A stretch of 64,000 nt of DNA from an uncultured Christensenellaceae bacterium (GTDB lineage Bacteria > Bacillota > Clostridia > Christensenellales > UBA3700). Below are positions 1 to 9,019 of this stretch, piece by piece. Numbering within the stretch: position 1 is the first letter of the stretch; the number at the start of each line of letters is the position of its first letter. The stretch is taken from positions 1 to 64,000 of the forward strand of contig CALWBV010000005.1 in NCBI GenBank assembly GCA_944376205.1, in the 5' to 3' direction. The position numbers and the translations under genes were made by a program. Under the pieces are notes generated by a model. That model did not search any database. It saw only the letters and a program-made list of their open reading frames with translations, and was not told where the DNA came from.

Positions 1-130
1 GTTTTACTTCTTGGCAACTGCCTTGCCAGCTTCACGGCTGGACAGTCCGAAATAGTGACGCTCGCTTTCTCCGCTCCGCTAGCTCGCTATTCCGTCGCTT
101 CGCTCCTTACGAATCCCACCGTCTCCGCCA
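1..130 (+). other. Broken tRNA-Ser-like 3' end fused to GC-rich repeats
   Basis: Positions 110-130 read CGAATCCCACCGTCTCCGCCA minus its last base, which matches the 3' half of a T arm, acceptor strand, discriminator G and CCA of a serine-type tRNA. The matching 5' acceptor (GGAGACG) and the 5' half of the T stem are absent upstream. Bases 50-105 are instead a low-complexity run of GCTCGCT, GCTCCGCT and TCGCTTCGCT units, and bases 26-42 hold a small hairpin (CCAGC/GCTGG). I read this as a tRNA remnant or a repeat that captured a tRNA end. It is not a functional tRNA. Confidence 0.5.
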
Positions 131-427
131 TTAGTGAATAATACGAACTCTGAAAACGGGTTCGTAGTACTCGTCTGTCGTAAATTGATTTTTCCATTCG
201 CCTTTATCTCTGTACCATCCCATAAAAGTATAGCCGTCCTTTTCAGGCGCATCGGGAAAAGCCAGTATTTCTCTGCCTGCAGTCACCACGCTTCCTATCA
301 ATTCGTCTTCTGCATAAAAAGATATTTTATACTCTTTTTTAGAAGTACATGCGCTTGCAGATGCAAAAACAGTAATTAAAAACACAGTCAATAATAAAAC
401 AACAATCAATTTTTTATTATTTTTCAT
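131..427 (-). CDS. Small secreted protein with InlB/Flg_new-type repeat
   Basis: This 98-residue protein has a classic export signal: basic MKNNKK, a hydrophobic stretch at about 7-24, then SASAC near residue 27, which may be a lipoprotein processing site although the -3 position is Ala, not Leu. The mature part carries one copy of the repeat seen in InlB B and Listeria-Bacteroides surface proteins, ending in the typical GYTFMGWY core at about 66-73. Such repeats usually occur in multiples in long surface proteins, so a single-copy protein is unusual. The start is supported by AAAGGAGGG about eight bases upstream. Function is unknown; extracytoplasmic location is inferred. Confidence 0.7.
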   Translation of the reverse strand: MKNNKKLIVVLLLTVFLITVFASASACTSKKEYKISFYAEDELIGSVVTAGREILAFPDAPEKDGYTFMGWYRDKGEWKNQFTTDEYYEPVFRVRIIH

Positions 428-647
428 ACTACTGCCCTCCTTTAATTGAATTCAGGGTTTTCGGATAGCCGATAAATTTACCAGTTCAGAATAACATACT
501 TTTACAGAATTAACATTATTAGACCTGTAACAAAGATAAGTTTTACAAAAATTTAACACTAAATAGTTGATTATCAAATGATAATAAATATTTATAATGC
601 TATAATAATACTGCAAATATAAATAAGTTGTTAAAGGAGAACGCTTA

Positions 648-1715
648 ATGCAGGCTAAAAACAAAACGACTTCCCTCAACCTTACATGGTATAACTTTAT
701 TTTTTTAATACTTGCAGGCATAATAAACGCTTTCGGAGTTGTACTGTTTCTTGCACCTTGCGGACTTTATGACGGAGGATTTTCGGGCACATCAATTCTT
801 TTATCGCAAATTACCCCTTTACACATGAGTTTTTTCCTTATATTCTTGAACTTCCCGTTTTTCATAATAGGATACAGAAAACTCGGTGTAACTTTTCTAA
901 TTTACTCATTGTTTACCATAATTATTTATTCGCTGTTTTCTTTCCTTTTTCAATCGGTTATTCCCTTTGACTTCTCAGAAGGCTCGCCTTTCGCGGGCTC
1001 CGATAAGTTGCTGTGCGCCGTCTTTGGCGGTATAATATCAGGCGTGGGTAGCGGTCTTACGATAAGATTCGGAGGAGCAATCGACGGAGTCGAGGTAATG
1101 GCGGTAATGTTTGCAAAAAAACTCGGACTGACAGTAGGAACTTTTGTAATGATTTTCAATATTATTCTATATACGATAGCAGGCATTGTCACAAAGAGTT
1201 TTTACAGTCCGCTTTATTCGGTAATCGCTTATGCAATCGGACTTAAGGCGGTAGACTTCGTAATTGAAGGTTTTGACAAGGCAAAATCGGCATATATAAT
1301 AACCGAACATGACAACGAAGTAGCCGAACGATTGTCAACCGTATTCGGCAGAGGTCTGACTCTTTTCAATGCGAGAGGCTATTATTCTGACAGCGAAAAG
1401 ACCGTGTTGTTTTGCGTGGTAAACAGATTTGAAATAAACAGTCTCAAGAATATGGTTACCTCTATCGACCCTCATGCTTTTATCGTTGTAAACGACGTAA
1501 CAGATACTTTAGGAAGCAGTCTGAAGTACGAGCGAGTACTAAAACGCAGATTCTCGACGAAACTGAAAAATACAAAAATTACACTTTCTGAAAAATCGTC
1601 ATTACAGGACATGCCCCCAAAAGCCATACCGTCAAACATCGAAAACGTCACATCTTCTCTGCAATACAGCGATAAGCAAAACGACGATGACGATAAACAA
1701 AATATAAAAGAATGA
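648..1715 (+). CDS. YitT family membrane protein
   Basis: This 355-residue protein has five to six hydrophobic segments in residues 12-210 and a soluble C-terminal domain at about 215-290. The whole matches the YitT family (DUF161 plus DUF2179), with the family signature around GGFSGTSILLSQ near the N-terminus and RFGGAIDGVEVMAVMFAKK in the middle. No member has an agreed transport substrate. The usual length is about 280-300, and the extra 55 residues here form a charged tail ending in an Asp/Lys-rich stretch. The start follows AAAGGAG with good spacing. It stands alone, closed by a terminator at 1743-1778. Confidence 0.88.
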   Translation: MQAKNKTTSLNLTWYNFIFLILAGIINAFGVVLFLAPCGLYDGGFSGTSILLSQITPLHMSFFLIFLNFPFFIIGYRKLGVTFLIYSLFTIIIYSLFSFLFQSVIPFDFSEGSPFAGSDKLLCAVFGGIISGVGSGLTIRFGGAIDGVEVMAVMFAKKLGLTVGTFVMIFNIILYTIAGIVTKSFYSPLYSVIAYAIGLKAVDFVIEGFDKAKSAYIITEHDNEVAERLSTVFGRGLTLFNARGYYSDSEKTVLFCVVNRFEINSLKNMVTSIDPHAFIVVNDVTDTLGSSLKYERVLKRRFSTKLKNTKITLSEKSSLQDMPPKAIPSNIENVTSSLQYSDKQNDDDDKQNIKE

Positions 1716-1742
1716 TTAATCTGTTCGGGTTTAATTTTAAGC

Positions 1743-1778
1743 AATAAAGACAGGCGGACGAATCCGCCTGTCTTTATT
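1743..1778. terminator. Bidirectional intrinsic terminator
   Basis: A perfect 16-bp stem (AATAAAGACAGGCGGA and its complement) with a CGAA loop lies between the converging YitT gene and the metallophosphoesterase gene. A/T runs flank it on both sides, so it can end both transcripts. Confidence 0.85.
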
Positions 1779-1861
1779 GTGGAATATGGAAAAACTCATA
1801 ATGCAAAATGCATCATAGGTAATGGCTTTTAATTATACTCACCGTACATGATAATACGACT

Positions 1862-3106
1862 TTAATATATAATATCGGGAGCGAGTTTTCTTCTGTAAAC
1901 ATCCTTCTTGCCTATTTGAACACCTTGAATAACAGTATAATCTTCGCTGATTTGTCCGTAAGAGTCTATTGCGTATATTTTTATATTGTATAAACCTTTT
2001 TTCTTGCCGTAAATTCGCAAACGGATTTTATCGTTGACTTGAGAAACGTATTTGATTCCTTTGTAAAAATCGCTGAAATAGTCCTGTACATCTCCGTCGC
2101 TGTAAACCAATCTGTAAGTATGTATGAAATCGTTATCCTCTCCTGACGAAAAAGTCAGATAGGTTGCTCCGTTTTCCTCATACCAACTTCCCGATTTATA
2201 ATGCATACAAGGTTTTGCCGACGGCTCTTGAGCATGCGAAGATACTGTAATATCATAGGGTATGCTCCAGCGCATATCCTGTTTTTCTTCCTCGCCTGTT
2301 AAAAGATTGTATCTTATAAGTTCGATTTGTTTGTCTGCAAAATCCATTACGTATCCCATAGGCGCTATGTGAGCGTCGGGAGGCACGCTGCCGTTCATTT
2401 TTCCTCTTTCGAGTTCGATATATGATACGGATTGAGTGTTGACGACTCTGTATTTTCCCGTATAATAGCTTCTTTCGTCTACAACCGAATAGTGCGAATG
2501 ACCTGCAAAATCCACCACGTTGGAATACTTGGAAAATATCTTATCCAAGGTCTCGTCGCCCCAATCGTCGCTGCCGTACACGGTATCTACAGGAGGATGA
2601 TGAGTGATTACGAAAACGGGTTTGTCGGGAGTATCGGCAACAGCCTCGGCAAGCTGTTTGTCCAACCATTCGCCTGTTTTAAGATATGCACGGTGCATAC
2701 TGCAACAGTCGGGCGAAGCGCCGATAAAATGAAAGCCGTTGATAACATAATGAGAAAAAGGACTCACTCCCAATTCTTTTTCGAAAATGCGACGGGCAAA
2801 AAAATTTCCGTAATAATCGTGATTTCCCATAACGCTTATCACCAGCGGCATCTCTTCGCCGAAAACCTCGGCAAAAGATTTTTTATATCTTCTGTAAGCG
2901 TATTTGCTTGCCATATTGCAGATATCGCCTGCAAACAATATAACGTTACACTCCTTCTTTTTGAGAGTTCTCAAAGCCTGAATGAGATTTTTCTGATAAG
3001 TATTTACCTTATCGTTGGCAAAAGGAGAAAGCTGCGAATCGGAAATAACGCCTACTTTAAGTTCTTTTGCGATATTAATATACTCTGTTTTACTGTTGAT
3101 CTTCAT
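1862..3106 (-). CDS. Calcineurin-like metallophosphoesterase
   Basis: This 414-residue cytosolic enzyme shows all blocks of the calcineurin-type phosphoesterase fold in order: GVISDSQ at about 19-25, FAGDICN at 58-64, GNHDYY at 93-98, ITHHPPVD at about 166-173 and FAGHSHYS at 199-206. These supply the Asp, Asn and His ligands of a di-metal centre. The C-terminal 150 residues look like a separate beta-rich region. No signal peptide is visible. The substrate cannot be told from the sequence. Its start codon lies inside the end of the upstream GPH symporter gene (17-base overlap), so the two are translationally coupled and probably share a substrate pathway. Confidence 0.85.
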   Translation of the reverse strand: MKINSKTEYINIAKELKVGVISDSQLSPFANDKVNTYQKNLIQALRTLKKKECNVILFAGDICNMASKYAYRRYKKSFAEVFGEEMPLVISVMGNHDYYGNFFARRIFEKELGVSPFSHYVINGFHFIGASPDCCSMHRAYLKTGEWLDKQLAEAVADTPDKPVFVITHHPPVDTVYGSDDWGDETLDKIFSKYSNVVDFAGHSHYSVVDERSYYTGKYRVVNTQSVSYIELERGKMNGSVPPDAHIAPMGYVMDFADKQIELIRYNLLTGEEEKQDMRWSIPYDITVSSHAQEPSAKPCMHYKSGSWYEENGATYLTFSSGEDNDFIHTYRLVYSDGDVQDYFSDFYKGIKYVSQVNDKIRLRIYGKKKGLYNIKIYAIDSYGQISEDYTVIQGVQIGKKDVYRRKLAPDIIY

Positions 3107-4490
3107 TGTGAGCCACCTCTGTCAATTGTTGTTTGAGCGCTCTTCTCTCCTCGAGTTCGGCGAGAATCTTCTTTTTCTTCTCTCCTGTATAATCGTAGAA
3201 CGCCATAGGTATAAGAGAAAGCAGGAAGCCGATTGCAGGTATGAGCGTTGCCATTGCAAACATACCGTTTACGGTAAATTCGGACTGTGCTTCTATCGCA
3301 CCCGATTCGGAAGGTTGTACGAAATTGACGAGAATAAGTCCCAGCATTACACCGAAAGCGCCTACCGCATTGTTGAATTTGGTAACAAACGAATTAAGGC
3401 TGAAACATATACCTTCCATTCTTTCTCCCGTCTTCCATTCGAGATAATCGAGACTGTCTCCCACCATAGGATAAGGCAAAGTGTTGTATGCGCCGAGACC
3501 GAGACCGCCTATCGCCATAAACGGCAAGGCAGCATAAATATTGGCAAGTCCCACTACAAAACTCAATCCCAAAGCCGCTGCGCCTATTGCTCCGAACAAC
3601 AAACTCGTCTTCTTGTAACCGATACGCTTATAACTCATTGGCGTGAGCAAAATACCTCCGAACATTCCCAATCCTACGACGACATAAAGTATGATAAGAA
3701 CGGTACCCGAAGAAAGTCCGGGGATTTGTACTACATAGGTGGCGATATAAATCGCAATCACCATTATCATATATCTTGTCGACGCAAGCATGGACGTAAG
3801 CAACGCAAGAGTCATGGGCTTGTTTTTCGCTACTACCTTGAACATATCTTTTACCTTTATCTTTTCGGTCACAGTGGAAAATCTTTCCTTGCTGTGATGA
3901 TAAAGATATGTATAAGCTATAAAGGTCAAAACGCCTACTATACACGATATTGCAAAATACACCCATTTTTCAGGAATGAACATCTGCAAAATAAACAACA
4001 TTGCCGCAGGCAAAAGTCCGCCGACAGATCCCACTGCAACATAATAAGACGACAGCGAAGCTCTCTCGTCCTTGTCGGGAGTGGCAACGCTCAACATTCC
4101 CATTGCAGGCACGTCGACAAACGTGTATGCCAATCCGAAACCGATATACATTACAGCGGCAAAAAGGCTGCGCCATGCAAGCGAACCCCCGACGGGATAA
4201 AACATAAACACTGCGACTATGCCGATAAAAAATGCGCCCGCTTGTACGTAGGGACGCATTTTTCCTTTTTTTGTATTTGTCTTGTCAACGATAATACCCA
4301 TCATCGGATCGGTGCACATATCGAGAAATCTACCGAGAATCATAAGCACCAAAATAAATACGGGTGCAACCATAATAATATTGGTAAGATAATAATTGAT
4401 GTACGACGACACTATATTTGCGACCATATAACTTCCCACTGCCGCAAAACCGTATGCAAACTTTTCTTTTCCCTTAACGTAATTCGTCAT
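3090..4490 (-). CDS. GPH-family (MelB-like) sugar:cation symporter
   Basis: This 466-residue protein has about twelve hydrophobic segments and the glycoside-pentoside-hexuronide (GPH) family signature near GRFLDMCTDPMMGIIVDKT at residues 53-71, followed by the charged loop GKMRPYV. Family members import glycosides or sugars with sodium or protons. The start follows AAAGGAGTAAGTT, and a TTGTCG-N17-TATAAT promoter lies at 4527-4555. The downstream metallophosphoesterase overlaps its 3' end. The substrate is unknown; a phosphorylated or phosphodiester-linked sugar is a guess based only on the partner gene. Confidence 0.88.
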   Translation of the reverse strand: MTNYVKGKEKFAYGFAAVGSYMVANIVSSYINYYLTNIIMVAPVFILVLMILGRFLDMCTDPMMGIIVDKTNTKKGKMRPYVQAGAFFIGIVAVFMFYPVGGSLAWRSLFAAVMYIGFGLAYTFVDVPAMGMLSVATPDKDERASLSSYYVAVGSVGGLLPAAMLFILQMFIPEKWVYFAISCIVGVLTFIAYTYLYHHSKERFSTVTEKIKVKDMFKVVAKNKPMTLALLTSMLASTRYMIMVIAIYIATYVVQIPGLSSGTVLIILYVVVGLGMFGGILLTPMSYKRIGYKKTSLLFGAIGAAALGLSFVVGLANIYAALPFMAIGGLGLGAYNTLPYPMVGDSLDYLEWKTGERMEGICFSLNSFVTKFNNAVGAFGVMLGLILVNFVQPSESGAIEAQSEFTVNGMFAMATLIPAIGFLLSLIPMAFYDYTGEKKKKILAELEERRALKQQLTEVAHNEDQQ

Positions 4491-4526
4491 AACTTACTCC
4501 TTTGCAAATTCATATTTATCACCTAA

Positions 4527-4555
4527 ATTATAGTCACGCATATAAGTAGCGACAA
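4527..4555 (-). promoter_or_regulatory. Promoter of GPH symporter-phosphoesterase operon
   Basis: On the minus strand TTGTCG (4550-4555) and TATAAT (4527-4532) are separated by exactly 17 bases, about 37 bases upstream of the symporter start. Confidence 0.6.
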
Positions 4556-4683
4556 GCGGTAGTATGTAAGCGAATTGTAAAAAAACTGTAAGCGTGAGAA
4601 GCTGTTCGGGGGTTAACGGCAATTGAGATTGATATAGTAAAAATATTGAATAATATATATAATATTTTACGCTCGATATATGT

Positions 4684-4712
4684 TTGTACATAAGGAAATT
4701 TTATAGTAAAAT
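4684..4712 (+). promoter_or_regulatory. Promoter of two-component operon
   Basis: TTGTAC at 4684-4689 and TAAAAT at 4707-4712 have a 17-base spacer and lie 54 bases upstream of the response regulator start. Confidence 0.6.
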
Positions 4713-4765
4713 AAAGTTGAAGCCGAAGTTTCAACACCGGCAAACAAAACCAAAGAGGACGCACT

Positions 4766-5428
4766 ATGAACGAATTGTTGTATATTATCGAAGACGACGA
4801 AGGCGTACAGGAAGTTTACGAAAGTGCTTTTGAAGATTTATACAGAATAAAAATTTTCGGCAACGGAAAAGACTTTTTCGATACGTTCGCCAACGAAAAA
4901 CCCGACCTTATCATAGTTGACATCATGCTGCCGGATATGGACGGATACAAAATCATCAGCGACATCAGAAAGCGTGACGAACGCATCCCGATAATCGTCG
5001 TATCTGCAAAAACGGATGAATTGAGTTTTGTCAAAGGCCTCAACAAAGGTGCCGACGACTATATGGCAAAACCCTTCTCCATAATGGAATTGCTGGCACG
5101 AGTAAAAGCCGGGTTGAGACGAAGCAACCTTTTGGTCAAGCATCAGGGCGATTTCATAATCGACAAAAACAACTTCCGCATTCTTTATAAAAACACCGAT
5201 CTTATGCTAACGCCTAAAGAGTTCAGGCTCTTTTCGTATATGCTCTCTTCCAACGGCAGAACTATTCCCCGTGAGGAACTTTTCAGAGAAATTTGGGGAG
5301 ACGAATTCATAGGCGAAACACGTACTCTCGATATGCACGTCGCAGAATTGAGAGGAAAACTCTCCGCCGCAGGAGCCAACAACGTAATCCAGACGGTCCG
5401 CGGTATAGGCTATAAAGTCGAATCATGA
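4766..5428 (+). CDS. OmpR/PhoB-family response regulator
   Basis: This 220-residue transcription factor has a receiver domain (about 1-115) with acidic residues in IIEDDEG, the phospho-acceptor Asp in IVDIMLPDMDG near residue 52, and the conserved Lys in YMAKPFS. A winged-helix DNA-binding domain follows (about 125-218) with LTPKEFRLF and TVRGIGYKVE, typical of the PhoB/OmpR group. The start has GAGG upstream. The gene overlaps the downstream kinase by four bases (ATGA), so the two are co-translated. Organisation resembles PhoP-PhoR, but no phosphate transport genes are nearby, so the signal is unknown. Confidence 0.92.
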   Translation: MNELLYIIEDDEGVQEVYESAFEDLYRIKIFGNGKDFFDTFANEKPDLIIVDIMLPDMDGYKIISDIRKRDERIPIIVVSAKTDELSFVKGLNKGADDYMAKPFSIMELLARVKAGLRRSNLLVKHQGDFIIDKNNFRILYKNTDLMLTPKEFRLFSYMLSSNGRTIPREELFREIWGDEFIGETRTLDMHVAELRGKLSAAGANNVIQTVRGIGYKVES

Positions 5429-7128
5429 AAAAAAGACTTGTTCTTCAAAGCTTTATCATTACCCTTATCGTACTGATAGCAGTATTTATCGCATCGGTAT
5501 GTACTTTTTATTTTATCCAACAGAAAAAAATCAAAGAAGACCTCGTCGTGCAGGCAGGGATAATCACTGCGTTATACAGTGAAAATCCTTCTGCCCTCGA
5601 ATCGCTCGACACAGGCGAAATACGCATAACGGTAATCTCCGAAGAAGGCGACGTATTATTCGACAGTTCGTCTCAAGACGTAGACATCTTCGACAATCAC
5701 CTTTCCCGAGAAGAAATAGTTGCTGCCCTCAACGGCTCTCCTTGCGTAGTAAAACGATATTCCGACACCTTAAAATGCAATATGTTTTATTATGCTGTCG
5801 TATGTCAGACTTTTGACGGCGAAAAAGCCGTATTACGTATTGCGCATCCCGAAAGCAGCGTATGGACCTATACGGGAGCGGGACTGATATACCTTGCGAT
5901 TGCAATAGTGTTTGCCATTGTGATGTCTATACTGCTCGCAGAAAGACTTTCCTCGAAGGTCAATGACAGACTTAAGCAATTGAGAGACAATCTCCGCAAT
6001 ATCAACAGCGGTAACTATGCCGTAATAGACGATCAATCAGACGACGCTCTCAATCTTTCGATTCTCAACGAAATGAACGAAATCGTGAGAAATCTTCAGT
6101 CTAGTTATGACAGCGCTCAAAACGAAAAAACCAAACTCTACAACATCATCAACAACATGACGCAGGGAGTTATAGTAGTCGACGGCAATTATAAAACCGT
6201 ACTTATCAACAATGTTGCGTCCGACCTTTTCAACGCACAGACAGAAAACGATATTCTCGAAAACGTTATATCCGACAAATATCTATACGATTGCGTGACC
6301 TCATCTCTCAGCGCAGGTAAAAGCGAACCTTTCGCATATACTTTCGGCAATAAAGACCTTGCCGTCAATGCATTCAAAATTCATGTCAACGGTTCGGAAG
6401 ACAAGCTGGGAATTATTCTTATCAGCGACGTGACAAAAGAAAAGGAACTCTCGAGACAAAAAAGCGTTTTCTTCGCCAATGCTTCGCACGAACTCAAAAC
6501 TCCCCTCACTTCCGTACAAGGTCTGAGCGAAAGTCTTCTTGCCCGCACCGACGAAAATTCTCCGTCATTCAAATACCTCAAACGTATCTATACTGAAAGC
6601 GTCAGACTTCACAACATCGTCATGGATATGCTTTACATAAGCAAACTCGAGGCAAAAAGTATTGATAAAATAAGCGAAAACGTAAACATACGGAAAGTCG
6701 CCGAAGAATGCTTTTTGAACTATTCTAAAGAGATAAGCGAAAAATCTCTCTCGTGTACTATAGACGGAGACGCATGTATTTTTGCAGATGCGCACAATAT
6801 ATACGAGTGCGTCAACAACCTTATAGGAAACGCCGTGCATTACAACAAAAACAACGGAAGCGTATCGGTCAAATTGGAAATGACAGAAGAATTTGTCACT
6901 ATGAGCGTATGCGATAGCGGCATAGGCATATCCGACGAACATCTTCCCCATATATGCGAAAGATTTTACAGAGTTGACAAAAGCCGTTCTAAAAGCACAG
7001 GCGGAACGGGTCTGGGACTTGCAATAGTCAAACACATAGTCATGCTTTACAACGGACAACTCGATATAAAAAGCAAGCTGGAAGAAGGCACTTGCGTAAA
7101 AATTACTCTGCCAAAAGAAAACGAATAA
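5425..7128 (+). CDS. PhoR-like sensor histidine kinase
   Basis: This 567-residue membrane kinase has a first membrane segment at about 7-29, an extracytoplasmic sensor of roughly 120 residues, a second membrane segment at about 150-172, a linker, and a PAS-like domain around 235-330. The phospho-acceptor block FFANASHELKTPLTS follows at about 348-362. The ATPase domain carries the N box (NLIGNAVHYN), G1 (CDSGIGIS), the F box (ERFYRVDKSRS) and G2 (GGTGLGLAIVKH). The PAS plus HisKA order matches PhoR/WalK-type kinases. It pairs with the overlapping upstream regulator and ends at the terminator near 7200. Confidence 0.92.
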   Translation: MKKRLVLQSFIITLIVLIAVFIASVCTFYFIQQKKIKEDLVVQAGIITALYSENPSALESLDTGEIRITVISEEGDVLFDSSSQDVDIFDNHLSREEIVAALNGSPCVVKRYSDTLKCNMFYYAVVCQTFDGEKAVLRIAHPESSVWTYTGAGLIYLAIAIVFAIVMSILLAERLSSKVNDRLKQLRDNLRNINSGNYAVIDDQSDDALNLSILNEMNEIVRNLQSSYDSAQNEKTKLYNIINNMTQGVIVVDGNYKTVLINNVASDLFNAQTENDILENVISDKYLYDCVTSSLSAGKSEPFAYTFGNKDLAVNAFKIHVNGSEDKLGIILISDVTKEKELSRQKSVFFANASHELKTPLTSVQGLSESLLARTDENSPSFKYLKRIYTESVRLHNIVMDMLYISKLEAKSIDKISENVNIRKVAEECFLNYSKEISEKSLSCTIDGDACIFADAHNIYECVNNLIGNAVHYNKNNGSVSVKLEMTEEFVTMSVCDSGIGISDEHLPHICERFYRVDKSRSKSTGGTGLGLAIVKHIVMLYNGQLDIKSKLEEGTCVKITLPKENE

Positions 7129-7449
7129 ACATTGTATAGACTTATACCGTATGATATAAATCTCAAATACAGATTATTCGATTCAACCCTAAAACAAAAA
7201 ACAGCCGTTTGGCTGTTTTTTTTGTTATGCGTTAATCATTGTCTTGCGATTATCGTTAATTTATTATACAGACACTTTTATACTCTGTAAAAGCCGAAAA
7301 TGTCTGAATGCCTTGAGCCCGTTATCTTAACACATAATCATATTGATTAATATTATAATAAAAGAATAGAACACGTCGGTATTTGTCTTTCGTTGTGACA
7401 AAGCCTGCATTTTGCAAAAACACTTTATCTAAAATCCGCAATAGTTGTT
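7129..7449. other. Intergenic region without genes
   Basis: This stretch lies between the converging kinase and luxS genes. It contains the kinase terminator (7193-7226) and otherwise AT-rich DNA in which I see no credible reading frame or structured RNA. Confidence 0.6.
7193..7226 (+). terminator. Terminator of two-component operon
   Basis: The stem AAAAACAGCC/GGCTGTTTTT with a GTTT loop is followed by a run of T. Confidence 0.85.
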
Positions 7450-7875
7450 TTATTTGCAAAGCACATCGAGATAGGCTTTTATTTCTCTCTTTGCCCCCTC
7501 TAGGTCATGTTCTTTGTAATTACCGCATTCGATAGGTTTAGTACCGGGCACATAGTCGAGAGTAAGACATTTTTTAAGACATTCTATAGTTATCTTCCTT
7601 GCTTCGGCTTCTTCTGTCTTGTACAAAAGAAGATAACATCCCGTCCTGCAACCCATAGGTCCGAAATATACGACTTTATCTTTTATTTCACTGTTGCGGA
7701 TAACTACGGCAAAAAGATGCTCTATCGAATGAAGCGCTGCGTAAGATATGTAGTCCCCCTTATTTGGGTACTTAAACCTCATATCGTATGTATATACGCC
7801 GTTGGCTTCGCCGAGACAGTAAAATCCCGGAGTCATTGTATTGTGATCGAGTTCGAAAGATTTAATGTTGTCCAT
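7450..7875 (-). CDS. luxS: S-ribosylhomocysteine lyase LuxS
   Basis: This 141-residue cytosolic iron enzyme cleaves S-ribosylhomocysteine into homocysteine and DPD, the precursor of autoinducer AI-2. The metal site HSIEH at residues 49-53, the catalytic-loop block FGPMGCRTGCYLL at about 70-82, and the late metal Cys in PIECGNYKEHDL are all present. Length is normal for the family. The start follows AAGGAGCATAT. It sits 17 bases downstream of cysK in one operon, which suggests that the homocysteine or sulfur released is fed to cysteine metabolism. No other AI-2 genes are in the window. Confidence 0.95.
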   Translation of the reverse strand: MDNIKSFELDHNTMTPGFYCLGEANGVYTYDMRFKYPNKGDYISYAALHSIEHLFAVVIRNSEIKDKVVYFGPMGCRTGCYLLLYKTEEAEARKITIECLKKCLTLDYVPGTKPIECGNYKEHDLEGAKREIKAYLDVLCK

Positions 7876-7892
7876 ATATGCTCCTTACGCTT

Positions 7893-8813
7893 TTACGCTC
7901 TGTAAAGTTCAGTCGAAAGATATCTGCTGCCGCTGTCGGGAAGTACGGTAACGATGTTTTTACCCTGTGTGTTTCTTGCAATTCTTATTGCTGCGTCGAG
8001 ATTAGCGCCTGCCGAAATACCTGCAAGAAGTCCTTCAATATTTGCAAGTTCTCTTGCCCTTGCGTATGCGGCTTCGTTTTCTACCGTCATAAATTCGTCG
8101 ATAACTTCCTTATCCAAAAGCGAAGGAATAAAATTGGCACCTATACCCTGAATTGCATGCGCCGCCGCATATCCCTTTGTTACAAGAGGAGAGGACGCAG
8201 GCTCAACTGCAATTACTTTTATATTTTTATCTTTTTCCTTCAAAAATTTTCCCATGCCGCTTACGGTGCCGCCCGTGCCGAAACTTGCCACAAATACGTC
8301 AACCTTTCCTTCGAGGTCTCTCCACACTTCCTCGCCCGTAGTCTTTATATGAGCAAGCGTGTTGGCAGGATTGTCGAATTGAGAAGCTATGATCGAGCCG
8401 GGGATCTCTCTGTTCAACTCCTCCGCCTTACTCAACGTACCCGCCATACCGAGTTCGCCTTTTGTGAGTACGACTTCCGCTCCGTAAGCGCTTATGAGTT
8501 TACGTCTCTCCACGCTCATTGTCTCGGGCATAACGACTATCATTCTGAAGCCCATTACGGCGCACAACATGGCAAGTCCGATGCCCGTATTTCCCGAAGT
8601 AGGTTCTATTACCGTACCGCCTTTTTTGAGTCTTCCCGACTCAACTGCGTCGTTGAGCATGAAAAGCGAAGCCCTGTCCTTTATGGAACCGGAAGGGTTA
8701 AGAAATTCTGCCTTTGCATATATATCGCTTTTGAGATTGTATTTTTGCTTTATTCCGTCAAGTCTTATAAGCGGTGTATTGCCGACAAGTTGTTCAACGC
8801 TGGTGTATATCAT
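7893..8813 (-). CDS. cysK: Cysteine synthase (O-acetylserine thiol-lyase)
   Basis: This 306-residue PLP enzyme belongs to the cysteine synthase/cystathionine beta-synthase group. PLP Lys lies in NPSGSIKDRA (about 38-47), the substrate loop PTSGNTGIGLA follows at about 70-80, the phosphate-binding GTGGTVSG lies near 175, and VLPDSGSRYLST is at the C-terminus. It would make cysteine from O-acetylserine and sulfide. Because it is the first gene of an operon with luxS, it could instead be an MccA-like enzyme joining homocysteine to O-acetylserine; the two groups have the same length and motifs, so I cannot separate them by eye. Start supported by AGAGGTG. Confidence 0.88.
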   Translation of the reverse strand: MIYTSVEQLVGNTPLIRLDGIKQKYNLKSDIYAKAEFLNPSGSIKDRASLFMLNDAVESGRLKKGGTVIEPTSGNTGIGLAMLCAVMGFRMIVVMPETMSVERRKLISAYGAEVVLTKGELGMAGTLSKAEELNREIPGSIIASQFDNPANTLAHIKTTGEEVWRDLEGKVDVFVASFGTGGTVSGMGKFLKEKDKNIKVIAVEPASSPLVTKGYAAAHAIQGIGANFIPSLLDKEVIDEFMTVENEAAYARARELANIEGLLAGISAGANLDAAIRIARNTQGKNIVTVLPDSGSRYLSTELYRA

Positions 8814-8841
8814 ATTTTCACCTCTTTTTTATTATACGCAT

Positions 8842-8870
8842 ATTTTACTACACGCAACCGATAATGTCAA
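8842..8870 (-). promoter_or_regulatory. Promoter of cysK-luxS operon
   Basis: On the minus strand TTGACA (8865-8870) is 17 bases from TAAAAT (8842-8847). The predicted start of transcription lies about 22 bases ahead of the cysK ATG. Confidence 0.7.
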
Positions 8871-8990
8871 TAAAGCCGCCTTTTGTCAAAAAGGAAAAAT
8901 TTAATACTCATTTGTATATCCGAAAGTCTCCGCATTTTGACATACTGAACAAAATAATACGCATACGCCGCAATTTCAAAAGCACTTAAG

Positions 8991-9019
8991 TTGACATGCA
9001 CCGCACGATTTTATATAAT
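8991..9019 (+). promoter_or_regulatory. Promoter of second GPH symporter operon
   Basis: A consensus promoter, TTGACA (8991-8996), 17-base spacer, TATAAT (9014-9019), lies 31 bases ahead of the start at 9050. Because a possible ATG at 8996 falls inside this promoter, it cannot be the start codon. Confidence 0.85.

Noticed and set aside
3015-4526. A long plus-strand frame of 503 codons opposite the GPH symporter gene
   Set aside because: It is rich in Cys, His, Arg and Tyr with no domain pattern, as expected of the reverse complement of a membrane-protein gene; the minus-strand gene is clearly real.
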